The notes under the pieces: model-generated | What the model was told of the DNA's origin: nothing | The model's input: only the letters and a program-made list of their open reading frames with translations | The model's database searches: none | Assembly: GCA_949358305.1 (NCBI GenBank) | Contig: OX442322.1 | Coordinates: 4,278,001 to 4,342,000 of the forward strand | Source: Strigamia acuminata | Lineage: Eukaryota > Arthropoda > Chilopoda > Geophilomorpha > Linotaeniidae | Direction of reading: 5' to 3' | DNA: 64,000 bases | Made by a program: the position numbers and the translations under genes | Shown here: in pieces, positions 28,552 to 40,607 of the stretch | Numbering within the stretch: position 1 is the stretch's first letter | Layout: the number at the start of each line of letters is the position of its first letter

Positions 28552-29612
28552 AAGAGCGTTTGTTAGGTGAATACAATCGCCTATACGAGAAGGAAGATGA
28601 ATTTGGTGTGCCCAATTCTGCTTTATTAGAAAACAGAGGAGCCTTTTTCACTAAAGGCAGTGGACAGCGTGGACGCGGTGGAACCGCGCCCAGTTCTCCG
28701 CGTGTGTGTTTTACTTGCGCTGGGACAGGCCATTTTGCCCGAGAGTGCGCCTTCTCCATCCAAACTGCAGCTTGCAGGAAAAGGCAGCCCGATTGAACAG
28801 TTTAGAGGCAGTCCTCGTGGAAAAGAACGTGGAAAAAGCAAGCAGAAGGCCACCGTCACTCAAATGAACGTTTTTGATGACGCCCCTGTCTCTTACTACT
28901 CCGCAGCCATTTTGAATCAAGAGCAGCCTCCTGTAGCAGTGTCATTAGTGTCGCATGCGAATTTCGATTCGCAATGGTACGTCAATATGGGTGCGACAGA
29001 CCATTTCTCGTTCAACAAAGCCTGGTTTTCAGACTTTAAACCATCAACTGGTTACAGCGTTCAACAGGGTGAAGGAAAGTCAATAATCGAAGGCGTCGGG
29101 AATGTAACACTAATATTGCTTTACAGACAACGGAAACGTGCACTAACGTTGAAAAACGTTTTCTATGCGCCTAATTTTCGAAAAAATCTGATTTCATTAG
29201 GTTGCACAGATGAAGCTGGGGCTACGACCGTTATTAAAAATGGAAAAATGTCAATTTTTAATGACAAAATTGACAAGCCTTCTATCACTGCGACAAAGAC
29301 AAGTGATAGGATGTATAAAGTCAAATGTCAAGTTTCTGATACTGTTACCACTGCTACATTACCTGCGCAACAGAATGCAGCAGTGAAACCTAGTCCACCT
29401 TTAAAGGATGAAGAAATTGTTAATTCTTTACTGACTCATTTATATTTTAAGACTGCATTAACCCAAAGTTTGAGTAAGACAGGGAAACCTGCAACTGCGA
29501 ATAAGGGGCAAGAGAATACTGCAAATAATGCGCAAGCGATCGTTGCAAACAATGCGAGTCCGGATCAACAGATGAGTGTTTTAAACAATACACAAACGGA
29601 TTTGGTATCAAC
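28334..29612 (+). pseudogene. Copia-D gag-protease part, decayed
   Basis: Gag middle part (HAFQYMDLLPP), a zinc knuckle CFTCAGTGHFAREC (about 28710) in a second frame, then a third frame with protease-like WYVNMGATDHF (about 28980), where the catalytic Asp is Asn, and FYAPNFRKNLIS. At least two frameshifts. It is cut at 29612 by the hAT-like element and resumes at 36331. Confidence 0.8.
29605..29612. repeat. hAT-like target duplication, left (GTATCAAC)
   Basis: Eight bases repeated at 36323-36330 on the far side. Confidence 0.85.
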
Positions 29613-29756
29613 TAGACTTTGACCGATACCGGTATTTTTTAGTATCGCCGATACCGATAATCGGCAACCGAATATCGGCCGACACCGATACCTGCGCCGA
29701 TATTTTAAAATGTCCGATCTTCCTCTCCACCCCCCAAAATAAAAAAAGAAAGTTAA
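29613..29756 (+). repeat. hAT-like left end
   Basis: TIR plus repeated CCGATA/TATCGG motifs; the counterpart is 36138-36322. Confidence 0.75.
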
Positions 29757-29761
29757 AAGTA

Positions 29762-29997
29762 TGTGGTGTATTAACACCACAAGGAATTTATGCAGGCTTT
29801 ATTGCATTGAATTAGTACATTGTATTGCTAACAATACAATGTACAAAGCAGCATGTAGCTTCCATCTTTTCCCCTCTAGTGACAGTTAGTCAGGTCACTG
29901 ACAAATAAATCTACTCTGTTTAGAAGAGTGGAGGAAGAAGTTTTGGCCCAAACTAGTCTCCTGTTTTATTTCCCATCCAAGAGGGCAAAGATGGTAA
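29762..29997 (+). repeat. Gypsy-E 5' LTR
   Basis: Starts TGTGGTGTATTAACACC, with an AATAAA near 29905; nearly identical to 35896-36132. Confidence 0.85.
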
Positions 29998-29999
29998 AG

Positions 30000-30019
30000 T
30001 GGCACCTTGAACAGGGACC
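30000..30019 (+). promoter_or_regulatory. Gypsy-E primer-binding site
   Basis: TGGCACCTTGAACAGGGACC, two bases after the LTR; a tRNA 3'-end complement of unidentified type. Confidence 0.6.
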
Positions 30020-30592
30020 CAGAACCCAGAAGTAGACAGGGTAATCTGTATCTTTAAATTTTTTTTTTTGTAATGGGTTCTGTTTTTCTTTTCTCTCTTT
30101 TCAGATAGTTAGGCCTGGTTTAGGCCTAACTAGTATTACTTGGGACTTGCTAGAGTCACTAGGCCCAGTTAGGCCTATGTAGGCTTATTAAGCCTAACCT
30201 ACAACTCTGCCACCAGGAGGCCAACAATGACTCCAGCCATCATTTGAACAACAAAGGGCCGCAACAATATCACCAGGAAACAAAGAGCCCATAGAATGCC
30301 CTTGACAATGCCAACGCAACACTATGTCATTTATAAGCTCTCAGCTCAGGTATGCTAGGGTTTTCTTTTCCCGCTAGGGTACGGTAAGAGGATAAAAGCT
30401 GCACACATCAAGCCACCTCCCAGAAGAGGGCGGCCAGTGCTGAACCCAGCTTAGCTTCTCGGAGAAGTACCTACTGGGAAGGGGATCAGGGCAGGTTTGG
30501 AAAGTGAGAGCACTCACTGAATTGTTGCACCGATCTGGATTGTTGGACTGGATTTCATCACAGCCACGGAGTCAGGACTGACAAGTTACCCG
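30020..30592 (+). other. Gypsy-E leader
   Basis: Non-coding leader; contains an AGGCCTA-rich patch (30110-30195). No gene seen. Confidence 0.55.
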
Positions 30593-31275
30593 GTGGCGGT
30601 GGATAGTGACGACGACCCGGAAGAATTGGTAGCTGGCGTAAACCAGGAGTCACAGACAAGTCTATCCGGAATGGCGTCAGCAAGCGGAGCTGGGACAGCT
30701 TACGTAGCGCACGTGCCCCCATTTCAAGGCAAAACCGAGACGGATTGGAGTTTGTGGGTTGAACGGTTCGAATTCATGGCGAAGTTACACAAATTCTATT
30801 TGAATAAGGACAATCTGAAGATGTTCTTGGTGGCCTCGATGGGCGCAGATACCCGTGCCCTGCTACACAAGTTGACTGCTCCAACAAAGATTTCGGATAT
30901 GACTTACGAGGACATAGTCGGAAAGATAAAGGCATATTTTAGTCTGGCGGTACCTCCGATTATTATCCGGAACCGGTTAGGCAAGCGAGTACGCCAGCCA
31001 AACGTGTCTGTGGCCGCGTATGTTGCTGTTCTTCGCGGTCTTGCAGAGAAGGGAGATTACAAAGACTCCAAACAAGTGGACTTTGCGGTCATGAACCAGT
31101 TGATCGAGGGACTGGGGAATGCCGCGGCAACTCAGTACATTCTCTTGCAAAAGCCCAAAACCTTAAAGGAGGCAATGGAGATGGCGATGGCATTTGAAGG
31201 CGCCGCAGCTGGTGTGGCGGACATGCAAACCACTACATGTTTCGAACCAGATAGCGGAAGGGATATGGTTTTACG
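30593..31275 (+). pseudogene. Gypsy-E Gag, truncated
   Basis: Gypsy-type Gag: HVPPFQGKTETDWSLWVERF, then VRQPNVSVAAYV and LLQKPKTLKEAMEMAMAFEG. The start is uncertain (the frame opens with GTG 30593; ATG at 30671). It runs into the inverted-repeat insertion near 31280, so the zinc-finger and N-terminal protease region are missing. Confidence 0.75.
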
Positions 31276-31278
31276 AGT

Positions 31279-32190
31279 GCACATTGTTTTAGCGAATCTC
31301 ACTTTAGCGAATCCATTTTAGCGATGACTCGTTTTAGCGAATGCCTCGTTTTAGCGCCAAAAAATTTGCTCAAACGAGGATTTCGCTAAGATGGGATTTG
31401 CTAAAGTGAAAATCGCTAAAACGAAGTACGAAGCGCGGCGACGACAAAAGACGAACATCGCAGGAAAGTGCGAACGCCGATACAAAAATCAATTTATTCA
31501 ACAAGATTTGGTGCAATCTCCGGGGCAAGGCGCGAAAACACGACAAAGTTTGGTGCAAACTCCGGAGAAAGAGGCGAAAACTTGACGGAAACAGACGAAA
31601 TCACCGCCAAAAGGCCCGGAGACGACGAAAATAGCCAAAAGTCTCGTGAAAATGGTTAAAATAGCCAAAACTCCAACGAAAATGGCGAAAGTGGCGAACG
31701 TTCCGTCAACACGGAGGAAACCTTCTCCGAAACGGACGAAAAGTCCACAGAAACCGCCGAAACCTTTGCTGAAACCGACGAAAACGTTGGAAAAACGTAC
31801 GCAGATTCCCCGAAATGCTCGGACAACTTTGCCGAAACGAACAACGCCGGTGAAGCAAACGACAACTCCGCAATAACTAAATCTATGCAGAAACCAACGA
31901 AACCAGCCGAAAAACAAACGAAAACGCCACAAAACAGGCCGAAAATGATGTGCAAATTGACAAAATTGCCGGAAAAACTGTGTCGAGTTATTTCTCCGTC
32001 CAATTTCATTTGGAAGAGAAGTGAGAAGTGTAAACGTGCAATTTCTAGTTGGGTTAGTTATTCATTTATAATGTAAAAGCACAGTGTTTTTTTTTTTTTA
32101 AAAATACATTTTTTGCTAAAACGAGTTTTCGCTAAAACGAGTTTTCGCTAAAACGAGTTTTCGCTAAAACAAGTTTTCGCTGGTTCAAGA
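31279..32190. mobile_element. Inverted-repeat insertion with TTTAGCGAA-type terminal arrays
   Basis: Left side has TTGTTTTAGCGAA, TTTAGCGAA and TTTTAGCG copies; the right side (32110-32185) has four copies of CGCTAAAACGAGTTTT, the complement. The middle (31430-32000) is low-complexity with repeated CCGAAA-type codon-sized blocks open on both strands. No transposase. Exact ends and target duplication unclear. Confidence 0.6.
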
Positions 32191-32196
32191 TACTCG

Positions 32197-35100
32197 TTGA
32201 TCTCCAGAGATACTTTAATCAAGTGGATGACCTTAAGCAATGTGACGTGGCCTGTACAACTGACCAACATTACGTTGATTGGTTATTGTGGCGAAAGAAG
32301 ACCCGCATTTGGAGAGATATACCTACCGGTTAGAGTAGGAGATGAAGAAGTGAAGTTGCGGTTTTTGGTCACTGCTGGTCAGGCCAGAATACTGCTGGGC
32401 AGGGAAGCCGCGAGGCAATCTCGTTCTGTGAAAACTTTCCTGACCAACAGGCTGAAGAAACAACAAGAAATGCACCACGGGATCAATGGGTCAAAGACCC
32501 CACAAGACTTAATTGCGGATTTGGAGGAGGAGGACACGGTATTGAGACTGTTGCTTCAAAAGTACCAAGTTGTTTTCCAGGCCTCTTTGGGTCTATGTAC
32601 AGGTCCGCCTGTACAGCTTCACCCGAAAGAAGGTGTAAAGCCGCGCTTGTTTTTGAGCGAGGCCTGTACCTGTAGCCTTGCGTACGGCAGTGGAAAGGAA
32701 CTGGAAAAGGGAGTTACGGATGGAATTTACCAACCAATCTCATTTTCGGATTGGGCAACCCTGCTGGTCATAGTTGACAAGAAGGACGGTACAGTGCGGT
32801 TATGCGGAGACTACCGGTCAACTGTGAACCCAGCTATCTTACCGGATCCATATCCACTGCCCAGAGTTTCTGATATTACGGCTAAGCTTGGAGGAAAGAA
32901 GTATTTTACCAAGCTTGACATCAGACAAGCTTACCAACAGGTATTGCTCACTCGGGAGAGTTCATTTATAGCTGCAATCAACACACATAAAGGACTCTAT
33001 GCAGTTAAGAGATTACCTTTTGGTACTATATCAAGCAGCGGAATATTCCAAAGAATTATGGATACAATATTTGCTGACCTGGATGATGTCTCACCACATC
33101 AGGATGACATTTTGATTGCGACAGACACATACGAAGAGCATGTGAAGGTGGTCAGAGAAGTCCTAAGAAGACTCAGAAGAGCGAATCTGCGACTTGTGAG
33201 ACGGAAATGCGAGTTTTTCAGGACGCAGGTCGCATATCTGAGATTTCAAGTGGACAGTAGAGGAATTCGACCATCTGGAGACAACGTCGCGGCGATTAAG
33301 AAAATGCCAGCACCCAACAACTTGCAAGAACTGCGCTCATTTCTGGAGATGGTCCAATTTTATCTGCAATTTTTACCACATTTTGCGGAGGTCGCAGAGC
33401 CACTGCAAGAGTTGTTGCAGAAGAACGCATCCTGGGAATGGACGCAGAGAAGAGTCACCGCTTTTAGTATCATTAAAGAGATGATTACCAGTGAGAGCCT
33501 CCTGGTACACTACTCACTCCAGAATTCACTGGTTCTGGTTGTCGACGCCAGTCCAGTGGGAGTGGGGGCAGTGTTAAACCACGTGTTGGACAACGGGGAG
33601 GAGCGGCCAGTCTTGTATGCGTCCAAGTCACTCTCGCCAACTCAGAGACGCTACAGCCAGACTGACCGAGAAGCATTGGCAATCATCTATGTGGTGCAGA
33701 AGTTCCACCAGTTTCTATGTGGAAGAAAGTTCAGAATTGTAACTGACCACAAGCCATTGCTCGGAATATTCGGAGTGACCAATCCTACACCGAATATTAT
33801 TAGTCCTAGGATGCTAAGGTGGACAATTATCATGGCAGGCTACAACTACTCAATAGAGCACAGATCAGGTCTGGACATTCCAGTGGCTGATGCATTGAGT
33901 AGATTGCCACTGCCAGCCACTAAGATCACAGAGCAATGGGAACAAAAACTGGAGGAAGAGCAACATGTGCGCTTCTTAGTCGAAGACTCGATAATTACTC
34001 GTGAGCAATTGGAAATGGCCACGTTACTGGATGATGACCTGCATCACGTAATACAATACGTGAGGAATGGATGGCCGGATAAGGTCAAGGCATCATTACA
34101 GCCATTTAAGTCGAGCAAGACAGAATTGTCAGTCCATCATGACATACTGCTATGGGGACATAGGGTGATAATATCACCTAGTCTGCGCAAAAATGTCATG
34201 GACTTGCTCCACGAAGGTAATCATGGGATAGTCATGATAAAGAATTAGGCGGCAGCAACAATATGGTGGCCGGGGATAACAATGGCGATTGAACAATACG
34301 TGGCACAATGTGTTGTGTGTCAGCGGCACCTGCATGCACTGCCACGTGACAATCCCGTTAGTTGGCCAAGACCTGCTAGACCTTGGAGCAGGATCCATAT
34401 TGATTTTGCCGGACCGGTCAAGGACAAGATGTTCCTCATTTTAGTGGACTCTTTGACCGGATGGATGCACGTAGACTTAGTACCGAGCACGTCATCGGCA
34501 GCGGCAATTGCTGTGATTAAAAGGAAGTGTGCAGATTTTGGTCTGCCTGACACAATTGTTTTAGACAATGCCACAACTTTCACCAGCGAGGAATTTAAGA
34601 GATTTATCCGGCGAAACGGTTTACTACACCTGTTCTCACCTGCATTTCATCCACAGTCCAATGGACGAGCGGAGAGAACGATACAGACCTTTAAAGGGAA
34701 ACTGGTCAAGATGGGAATGGTCAATATCCAGGAGCAATTGGATAAGTTCCTATTTTATCAGCACAGTACACCGGGAGCGGATGGAAAATCCCCAGCTATG
34801 CTGATGTTGCAAGGGCATTTTAAGACTCATCTGGATACACTGAAACCAACTGTGGGAGCAGCTCAAGAAGATCGGCGGCTACCTAAGAGGATACTAGCCC
34901 CGGGACAGGAAGTGTGGGCTCGTTCACACAGGAAAGGAGACGCGACATGGATTCCAGCAATAGTGAAGACTCGGAAGTGGGATGTCGTGTATGAGACCCA
35001 GCGTATGGACACTTAAGAGGTTAACGACCGCCACATTAATCAATTGAGACTGCAGCATCCACAGGCTGGGGAGCAGGTGATTGCACCAAGGGAAACCCAA

Positions 35101-35694
35101 GACACGATCGTACCTAATGTGCCGTGGAATCGGATGCCTGAGGAACCCAGGCCAAGGAAGTCGGGAAGGCAGCACACAGTGATCGTGACGAGGACGGTAC
35201 CAGTTCCTGTTACGGAACCAGTTCTCGTTGCGGGACCGGTAAACACAGGAGAAAATGTGGTTTTACCAGAAGTGCAGCCAATCCCAGGTCCAAGCGGCTT
35301 GGCAAGGACCGAGGTGCAGATGACCCCTCGGGTGGTCCCAAGAACAATGCGGGACAGGACTGCACCGGACCGAAGGATGCTTGCGCCGCCCCCATTCGAT
35401 GTGCCACCACGCACGAGGGCTCAGTTTGACTTGTTCCATCAAAGGAGATTGCAACAAGCAGCCAATGAAGTCACTGTCCCTCCAGCGGTGCAACCGACAG
35501 ATGAACAGACGCAGCCTGACACAAGATCCACCGATTCGGAGGAAAAGTATGATGACGCGGAAGAAGAAACTCAGGATCCGAAAGACCCGGATTATCAACC
35601 ATCGCGTCGGAGTTTTGACTACATAGATAGTAACCTTGGGAATCGGGCAGATGACATAGTGTTGCGTTCGCATTCGGCTGGAGGACCGCGCTAG
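32197..35694 (+). pseudogene. Gypsy-E pol: protease end, RT, RNase H, integrase (two stops)
   Basis: One frame with TAG at 34246-34248 and TAA at 35014-35016. RT: LDIRQAYQQV and an HQDD box (33106; usually YxDD). RNase H: VVDASPVGVGA, TDREALAI, IVTDHKPLL. Integrase: HHCC zinc site crossing the TAG, then HIDFAGP, LDNATTF and GRAERT for the DDE triad (34400-34680). The last 220 residues are Pro/Arg-rich and acidic. The N-terminal protease Asp is lost with the upstream insertion. It cannot be expressed as one protein without readthrough. Confidence 0.85.
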
Positions 35695-35880
35695 CAAGTC
35701 AAGCTCAAGTCGTTTAAGCTTAAGTCGTTTAAATTTTAAGCTTCTTTTGGATTTCAAAATTGTGAGCAAATGTATACCAGAAATTTCAATCTAGACCAGA
35801 CCTAACTAGGGGTTTTTTGCAGCTGGAAGTTCACGTGCTAATTTGGATGGAATGTGCGATCTCTCTCGGTCCGGATCAAC

Positions 35881-35895
35881 AGAGAGGGGGAGAGC
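35881..35895 (+). promoter_or_regulatory. Gypsy-E polypurine tract
   Basis: AGAGAGGGGGAGAGC immediately before the 3' LTR; the plus-strand primer. Confidence 0.8.
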
Positions 35896-36132
35896 TGTGG
35901 TGTATTAACACCACAAAGAATTTATGCAGGCTTTATTGCATTGAATTAGTACATTGTATTGCCAACAATACAATGTACAAAGCAGCATGTAGCTTCCATC
36001 TTTTTCCCTCTAGTGACAGTTGGTCCGGTCTTTGACAAATAAATCTACTCTGTTTAGAAGAGTGGAGGAAGAAGTTTTGGCCCAAACTGGTCTCCTGTTT
36101 TATTTCCCATCCAAGAGGGCAAAGATGGTAAA
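35896..36132 (+). repeat. Gypsy-E 3' LTR
   Basis: Near-identical copy of 29762-29997; followed by AAGTA. Confidence 0.85.
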
Positions 36133-36137
36133 AAGTA

Positions 36138-36322
36138 ATAGTTATATACTTAATACTGCTTCAAAAACGTTTCTAAAACGTACCGTTTTAATCAAAAACG
36201 AAACATTTTAGAAACGTGGCAATATCGGTATTGGCCACGCAAAAAAATATCGGATCGGATATCGGCCAATACCGAAATACCGGCCGATAGCCGATACCGA
36301 TACTGGTATCGGTCAAAGTCTA
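36138..36322 (-). repeat. hAT-like right end
   Basis: Repeats of the CCGATA/TATCGG motif, ending GTATCGGTCAAAGTCTA; followed by GTATCAAC. Confidence 0.75.
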
Positions 36323-36330
36323 GTATCAAC

Positions 36331-39300
36331 CAAAGGAAATAAAACAGAGATTCCAAAACAGATTTTGCAAATCAATTTAACGAATAGTAATAATGGTGGG
36401 AATAAGGCTTTCATGAGGGCTGATAAACCTCAAACGATGGATATTTGGCATTCTCGTTTTGGGCACCTTAATGCAAAAGTGATTGCATTGTTGGATAAAT
36501 CCAACGAAGTCTTTGGGTTAAAGCTTTCCAACAATGATTTGTCAACTTGTGATGCTTGTTCGAGGGCAAAGAGCACACGTGCAAGCTTTCCTCCCATTAT
36601 TAATATTTCCACCAAAGGGATTTTAGAGATTGTCCACATGGACATTTGGGGGCCCTTACCGGTTAAGAGCGTAGGTGGGACCTATTATTACCTCATTATG
36701 GTTGATGATTTCTCCTGACTGATGTGGATTACAATTATGAAGACAAAAGATGACGTTTTGGGACATTTCAAGAAGTGGTTAACGAAAATTGAAAGGCTTA
36801 CTTCTAAAAAGGTTAAAGCCATTAAAACTGACAATGGTGGGGAGTTCATATCAAAACAATGGAACAATTATGCAGACAGCATTGGGTTAAAATGTATGAG
36901 AACAAACTCATACAGCCCCGAGATGAATTCGGTTGCTGAAAGGGCAAACCGAACCATTGTGGGTGGAATTCGAGCCCTACTTTTTGAGAACAATCTTCCC
37001 CCGTCTTTATGGGCAGAACTTGCAGTTTCTGTCGTCTATTTAAAGAATCGGTTCCCACACGCGGGTTTAGGAGAGAAAACGCCTTACAATGTGTTTTACA
37101 ACAGGAAATTGTCTCTGCGTCATGTCAAATGCATTGGTGCATTGACTTACGTGCATATTCCTTCCCAAGCTAGAGGTGGAAAATTGCGGGAAAGGTGATG
37201 GGCAGGGGCATTGATCGGATACGCGACTTTCACCTGTGGTTATCGGATTTGGGATCCGAAACGAAACCAAGTGTTCCTCTCAAAACATGTCAAAATATTA
37301 AAACAAAACTTTTGGTATGAGAACATAAAGACACCTCATACAGGCCCCTCACATTTTACCGATGATGCAGATGAAGATTCCTTCAACGACTCTTCTTCGG
37401 ACGATGAGAGCGTTCACGGTGACCCCCTACCAGAAGTAGAGATTAAAAAATCCGGAATTGTGAAACCTGCGATTGAGAAAGCACCTGAACAAGTTGAGAA
37501 CGCTGGTATTGTGGAAGATGTTGTTGAGGACATTGTGCAAGATGTTCTTAGGGATGTAAATGCTGATAAAATTGGTGGGGCAAAGGGGGAAAATGAGAAT
37601 TTCTATAACATTTACCCCAATGAAGAAGAAATAGACGATCCGGATGCAAGTCCTCAATTATCACCACGTATATCACCTGTACCCCCACGTCGTAATCCTC
37701 CGCGGAAAGGGAAAGGCACAGGGGAACGCACTGTTTCAACTGGTGAATTATTGCCCCTTGATATGTCTAAATGGCAGAGAAGGCAAACTGTACGCCAAGG
37801 AGGAGCAACAGCTGGGAAAGTGGATGTTTGGTACATTTCACCAAAACACGACAGGATCCGCAGCTGTGTTGAAGTTGTGCGTTGGTGTCGAGACGAGGGA
37901 TACGAGTACAAGTCGAAATTATTTGACTTTAAGAATGTCAATGTTGGTTTTGCTGGTTGTTGCTCTGTTGAGCCCAACACGTACGAAGAAGCTGTGACGG
38001 GTGTTAGCAAACCAGACTGGAAAGGACAATGGAAGACAAAATCGACATTTTCAAAGAACGAAAAGTATATGTCGAGGTTGACAAGAGTGAAGTTATGGAT
38101 AAAACCTTATTAGCGACTAAATGGATATATAAACTCAAGAGAGATCATACGGGTGCGATTAAAAGGTATCCTGCTCGTCTTGTTGCACAGGGCTTCAAGC
38201 AAAAGCCCGGTATCGACTTGACAGAGGTTTTCTTCCCTGTAGTCAATTACGTGTTAGTCATAATGTTTTTCTGTACTCTAGTAGTATTGCGGGGATGGCG
38301 TGACTTACACCTCGACATCAAGGCTGCATATTTATATGGGGACCTCGATGAAGTGCAATATATCCACATTCCCAAGGGATATCGAACACCTGAAAACCAA
38401 TACAAATGTTGGGAATTGAGAAAAGCTCTCTATGGGCTTCATCAGTCTGGTCGCATATGGTATCAGCGCCTACACGACCAGCTGACTGAAATTGGTTTTG
38501 AGCCGGTTTTGGGCCTCAATTATGTGTATAGCTTGGGTTCTGATGCTGTACTCATCTTTTATGTCGACGATATCGTGTTATTTTCGAAGGATGAGTTGGC
38601 AGAAAAGTGCGTTTTGAACTGGATTCAACAATCTTTCGAGATTGTCAATTTAGGCCCCGTCACCCTTTTACTAGGAATAGAGTTTTGTAGGGATGGGGAG
38701 AACATCCTCATTCATCAACGCACTTACATTGCAAAGCTGTGCAAGCAATATGGGATCGACCACTGCCATCGTGTTAGAGTTCCTGGCACTCCCGGCACTA
38801 TGATCCAGAAGGTGCAAACGGGAGAACGTGTCAATTCGAGTTTTCTGTATCGGTCTCTTGTTGGCAGTTTGCTTTTCATTGCAAGTTGCACAAGACCCGA
38901 TATCTTGTTTTTGGTGATTGTATTGTCTCAATACAATGAGACTCACTCGACACGACACGTGAATATGTTACTTCAGGTTTTGCGTTACCTAGCCAACACG
39001 CCGAATTTCTCCATTAATCTTGGGAACTGCCAAAGTGAGAAGTTAACCGTTTATACGGATGCGTCTTACGCAAGACAAGCGTCGAAGTTTTGGTGGACAC
39101 ATTATTTATTTGGGAGGTGTCCCCGTTTCATGGAATTGCCATAAGCAAACCATAACGGCACTTACCATTATGGAAAGCGAATTTTTGGCAGTTGTGGACG
39201 GTGTGAAGCAGATAATTTGGTTAGAGCGCCTTTTTGATGCCGAAGTAATGATTGATGAGTTTGACTGGGAAGTACCGTGTGTTTATGCTGAATCAATGCC

Positions 39301-39454
39301 AGCGATTCAATATGCGAAGAATCGCATAGAGAATCGTGCGAACAAACACATAGACGTGAAGTTGCATTTTTTGCGCGATTGGTTCGAGAAGGGAATTTTT
39401 CGAATCAAACACATCCCAGGAACCCTTAACGTTGCGGAAATTATGATGAAGTAG
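36331..39454 (+). pseudogene. Copia-D pol part: integrase, RT, RNase H, decayed
   Basis: GAG_pre-integrase (WHSRFGHLN), integrase core (HMDIWGP, KTDNGGEF, SVAERANR), stop codons at 36716-36718 and 37196-37198 in the same frame, acidic linker, a -1 frame change near 38020, RT with LARLVAQGF-type start, HLDIKAAYLYG and YVDD box (about 38560), then a frame change inside RNase H near 39070 and an end with NKHIDVKLHF and HIPGTLNVAEI. Clearly inactive. Confidence 0.85.
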
Positions 39455-39731
39455 CTGTCTTGCGCAAAATTAGACGCATTGTGCGAACACATCTTTGTGG
39501 CGACAAATTAGTTAATCGAAAAGGATTTGTTAGTGAGCGATTAATTATTTGGTCAATTTCCCCATGCTTTTCAGGGTTAGCATGGTAGATATGTGTGTTA
39601 TCATCCTCTGGTCATCTGTGTAGCAATCATTAATGCTACTATAATGTTTAAACACATATGATCTATGTATTGTGTCGTCTGCTCGCAAGAGCGATAAACG
39701 TTGTTTTTCGTATTGTTTATCGGTTGCTTAT
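39455..39731 (+). other. Copia-D 3' untranslated/LTR part
   Basis: Sequence after the RNase H end. It probably continues, after the nested insertions, at 55490 with an AATAAA signal (55511). No second LTR copy exists here, so LTR limits cannot be set. Confidence 0.45.
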
Positions 39732-40263
39732 TGTTACGTGGTTTCTGGGTCTAATTAAAATTCACCAACGCTGTTTTATTTGGGGAATGAATGAACATGA
39801 GAAGAGAAAGGATGAGACTGTTTATTTGTTTTAAATTCAAGTTTGTTTTATTTGACCGGACAAACGAAGTTTGTTCGATCCTTAATAAATTCGGTTACAT
39901 TAATTGAAATACAATTCTGAACTATCATTTGGATGAATTATCAAATTACACTCATTCTGGTTTACAACCTTTATTAACTGGTTTATGAAACAACTGTGTG
40001 ATAACTCAATTCGACGTAAATGGTTTGGTTTATAGTCAGTCAGCCGCCCTCTGTATTGAGGCGACATCAGACTCTCTTGTAACCTGAAAAGCAAAATGGC
40101 CAAAAGCCCTGTCTTAGAGCGGGCTCCTTATTTATAGCAAATCTGCCATAAACCCCATAATCGAATTGATCGGTCCATCACATGGCGATGACGATTTCCC
40201 ATCGTCAGCGCCATCTGTGGCCAAAATTTAGCAACATTAATCGAATTGTAAGTTAAATTGCGC

Positions 40264-40591
40264 GTTGATTTCTTGTTGAAATCACTTGTGAATGCATAGA
40301 AATGCAGTGGTGTGAAGAAAACTAGTAGTGAAATAATGTGCCAGGTGTTTGCAGGTGAGAAATCAAACATAGAGTGAGTTTATTCAACTAGTCATGTGAC
40401 TTGCCATCAGGTATACAGCGCCACCTTCTGGTAGAGAATACAAACACTTTATAAACAAAGCTGTCGCAATTGGCGCAGCTAATTGCAGACAGAAACAAAT
40501 GGTCACATAAATATAGGAAGCGTTATTGCCTTGACAATACGACATGAGAATACATATACAATGATTGGTAATGACAAATAATATTCTAACA
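40264..40591 (-). repeat. Copia-C2 3' LTR
   Basis: Differs from 55124-55452 at only a few positions. A G-rich tract (40592-40605, minus ACGGGGGCCGATT) precedes it as polypurine tract. Confidence 0.88.
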
Positions 40592-40607
40592 ATCGGCCCC
40601 CGTATTG

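Larger units (their letters stand above)
29762..36132 (+). mobile_element. Gypsy-E, Ty3/gypsy-type element with two LTRs
   Basis: LTRs 29762-29997 and 35896-36132, flanked by AAGTA on both sides (29757-29761, 36133-36137). Primer site, gag, pol in one frame with stops, and a polypurine tract are present. LTRs differ at a handful of positions, so insertion is fairly recent, yet the coding part has stops and an inserted inverted-repeat element. Confidence 0.85.
29613..36322. mobile_element. hAT-like non-autonomous DNA transposon carrying gypsy-E
   Basis: Inverted termini TAGACTTTGACCGATACC and its complement, an 8-bp duplication, and subterminal CGATA-type repeats on both sides. Without gypsy-E it is only about 330 bp and has no transposase, so a MITE-type hAT element. 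Confidence 0.8.

Noticed and set aside
31498-31932. 144-residue Phe/Arg-rich minus-strand frame
   Set aside because: Low-complexity repeat open on both strands; composition follows the DNA repeat.
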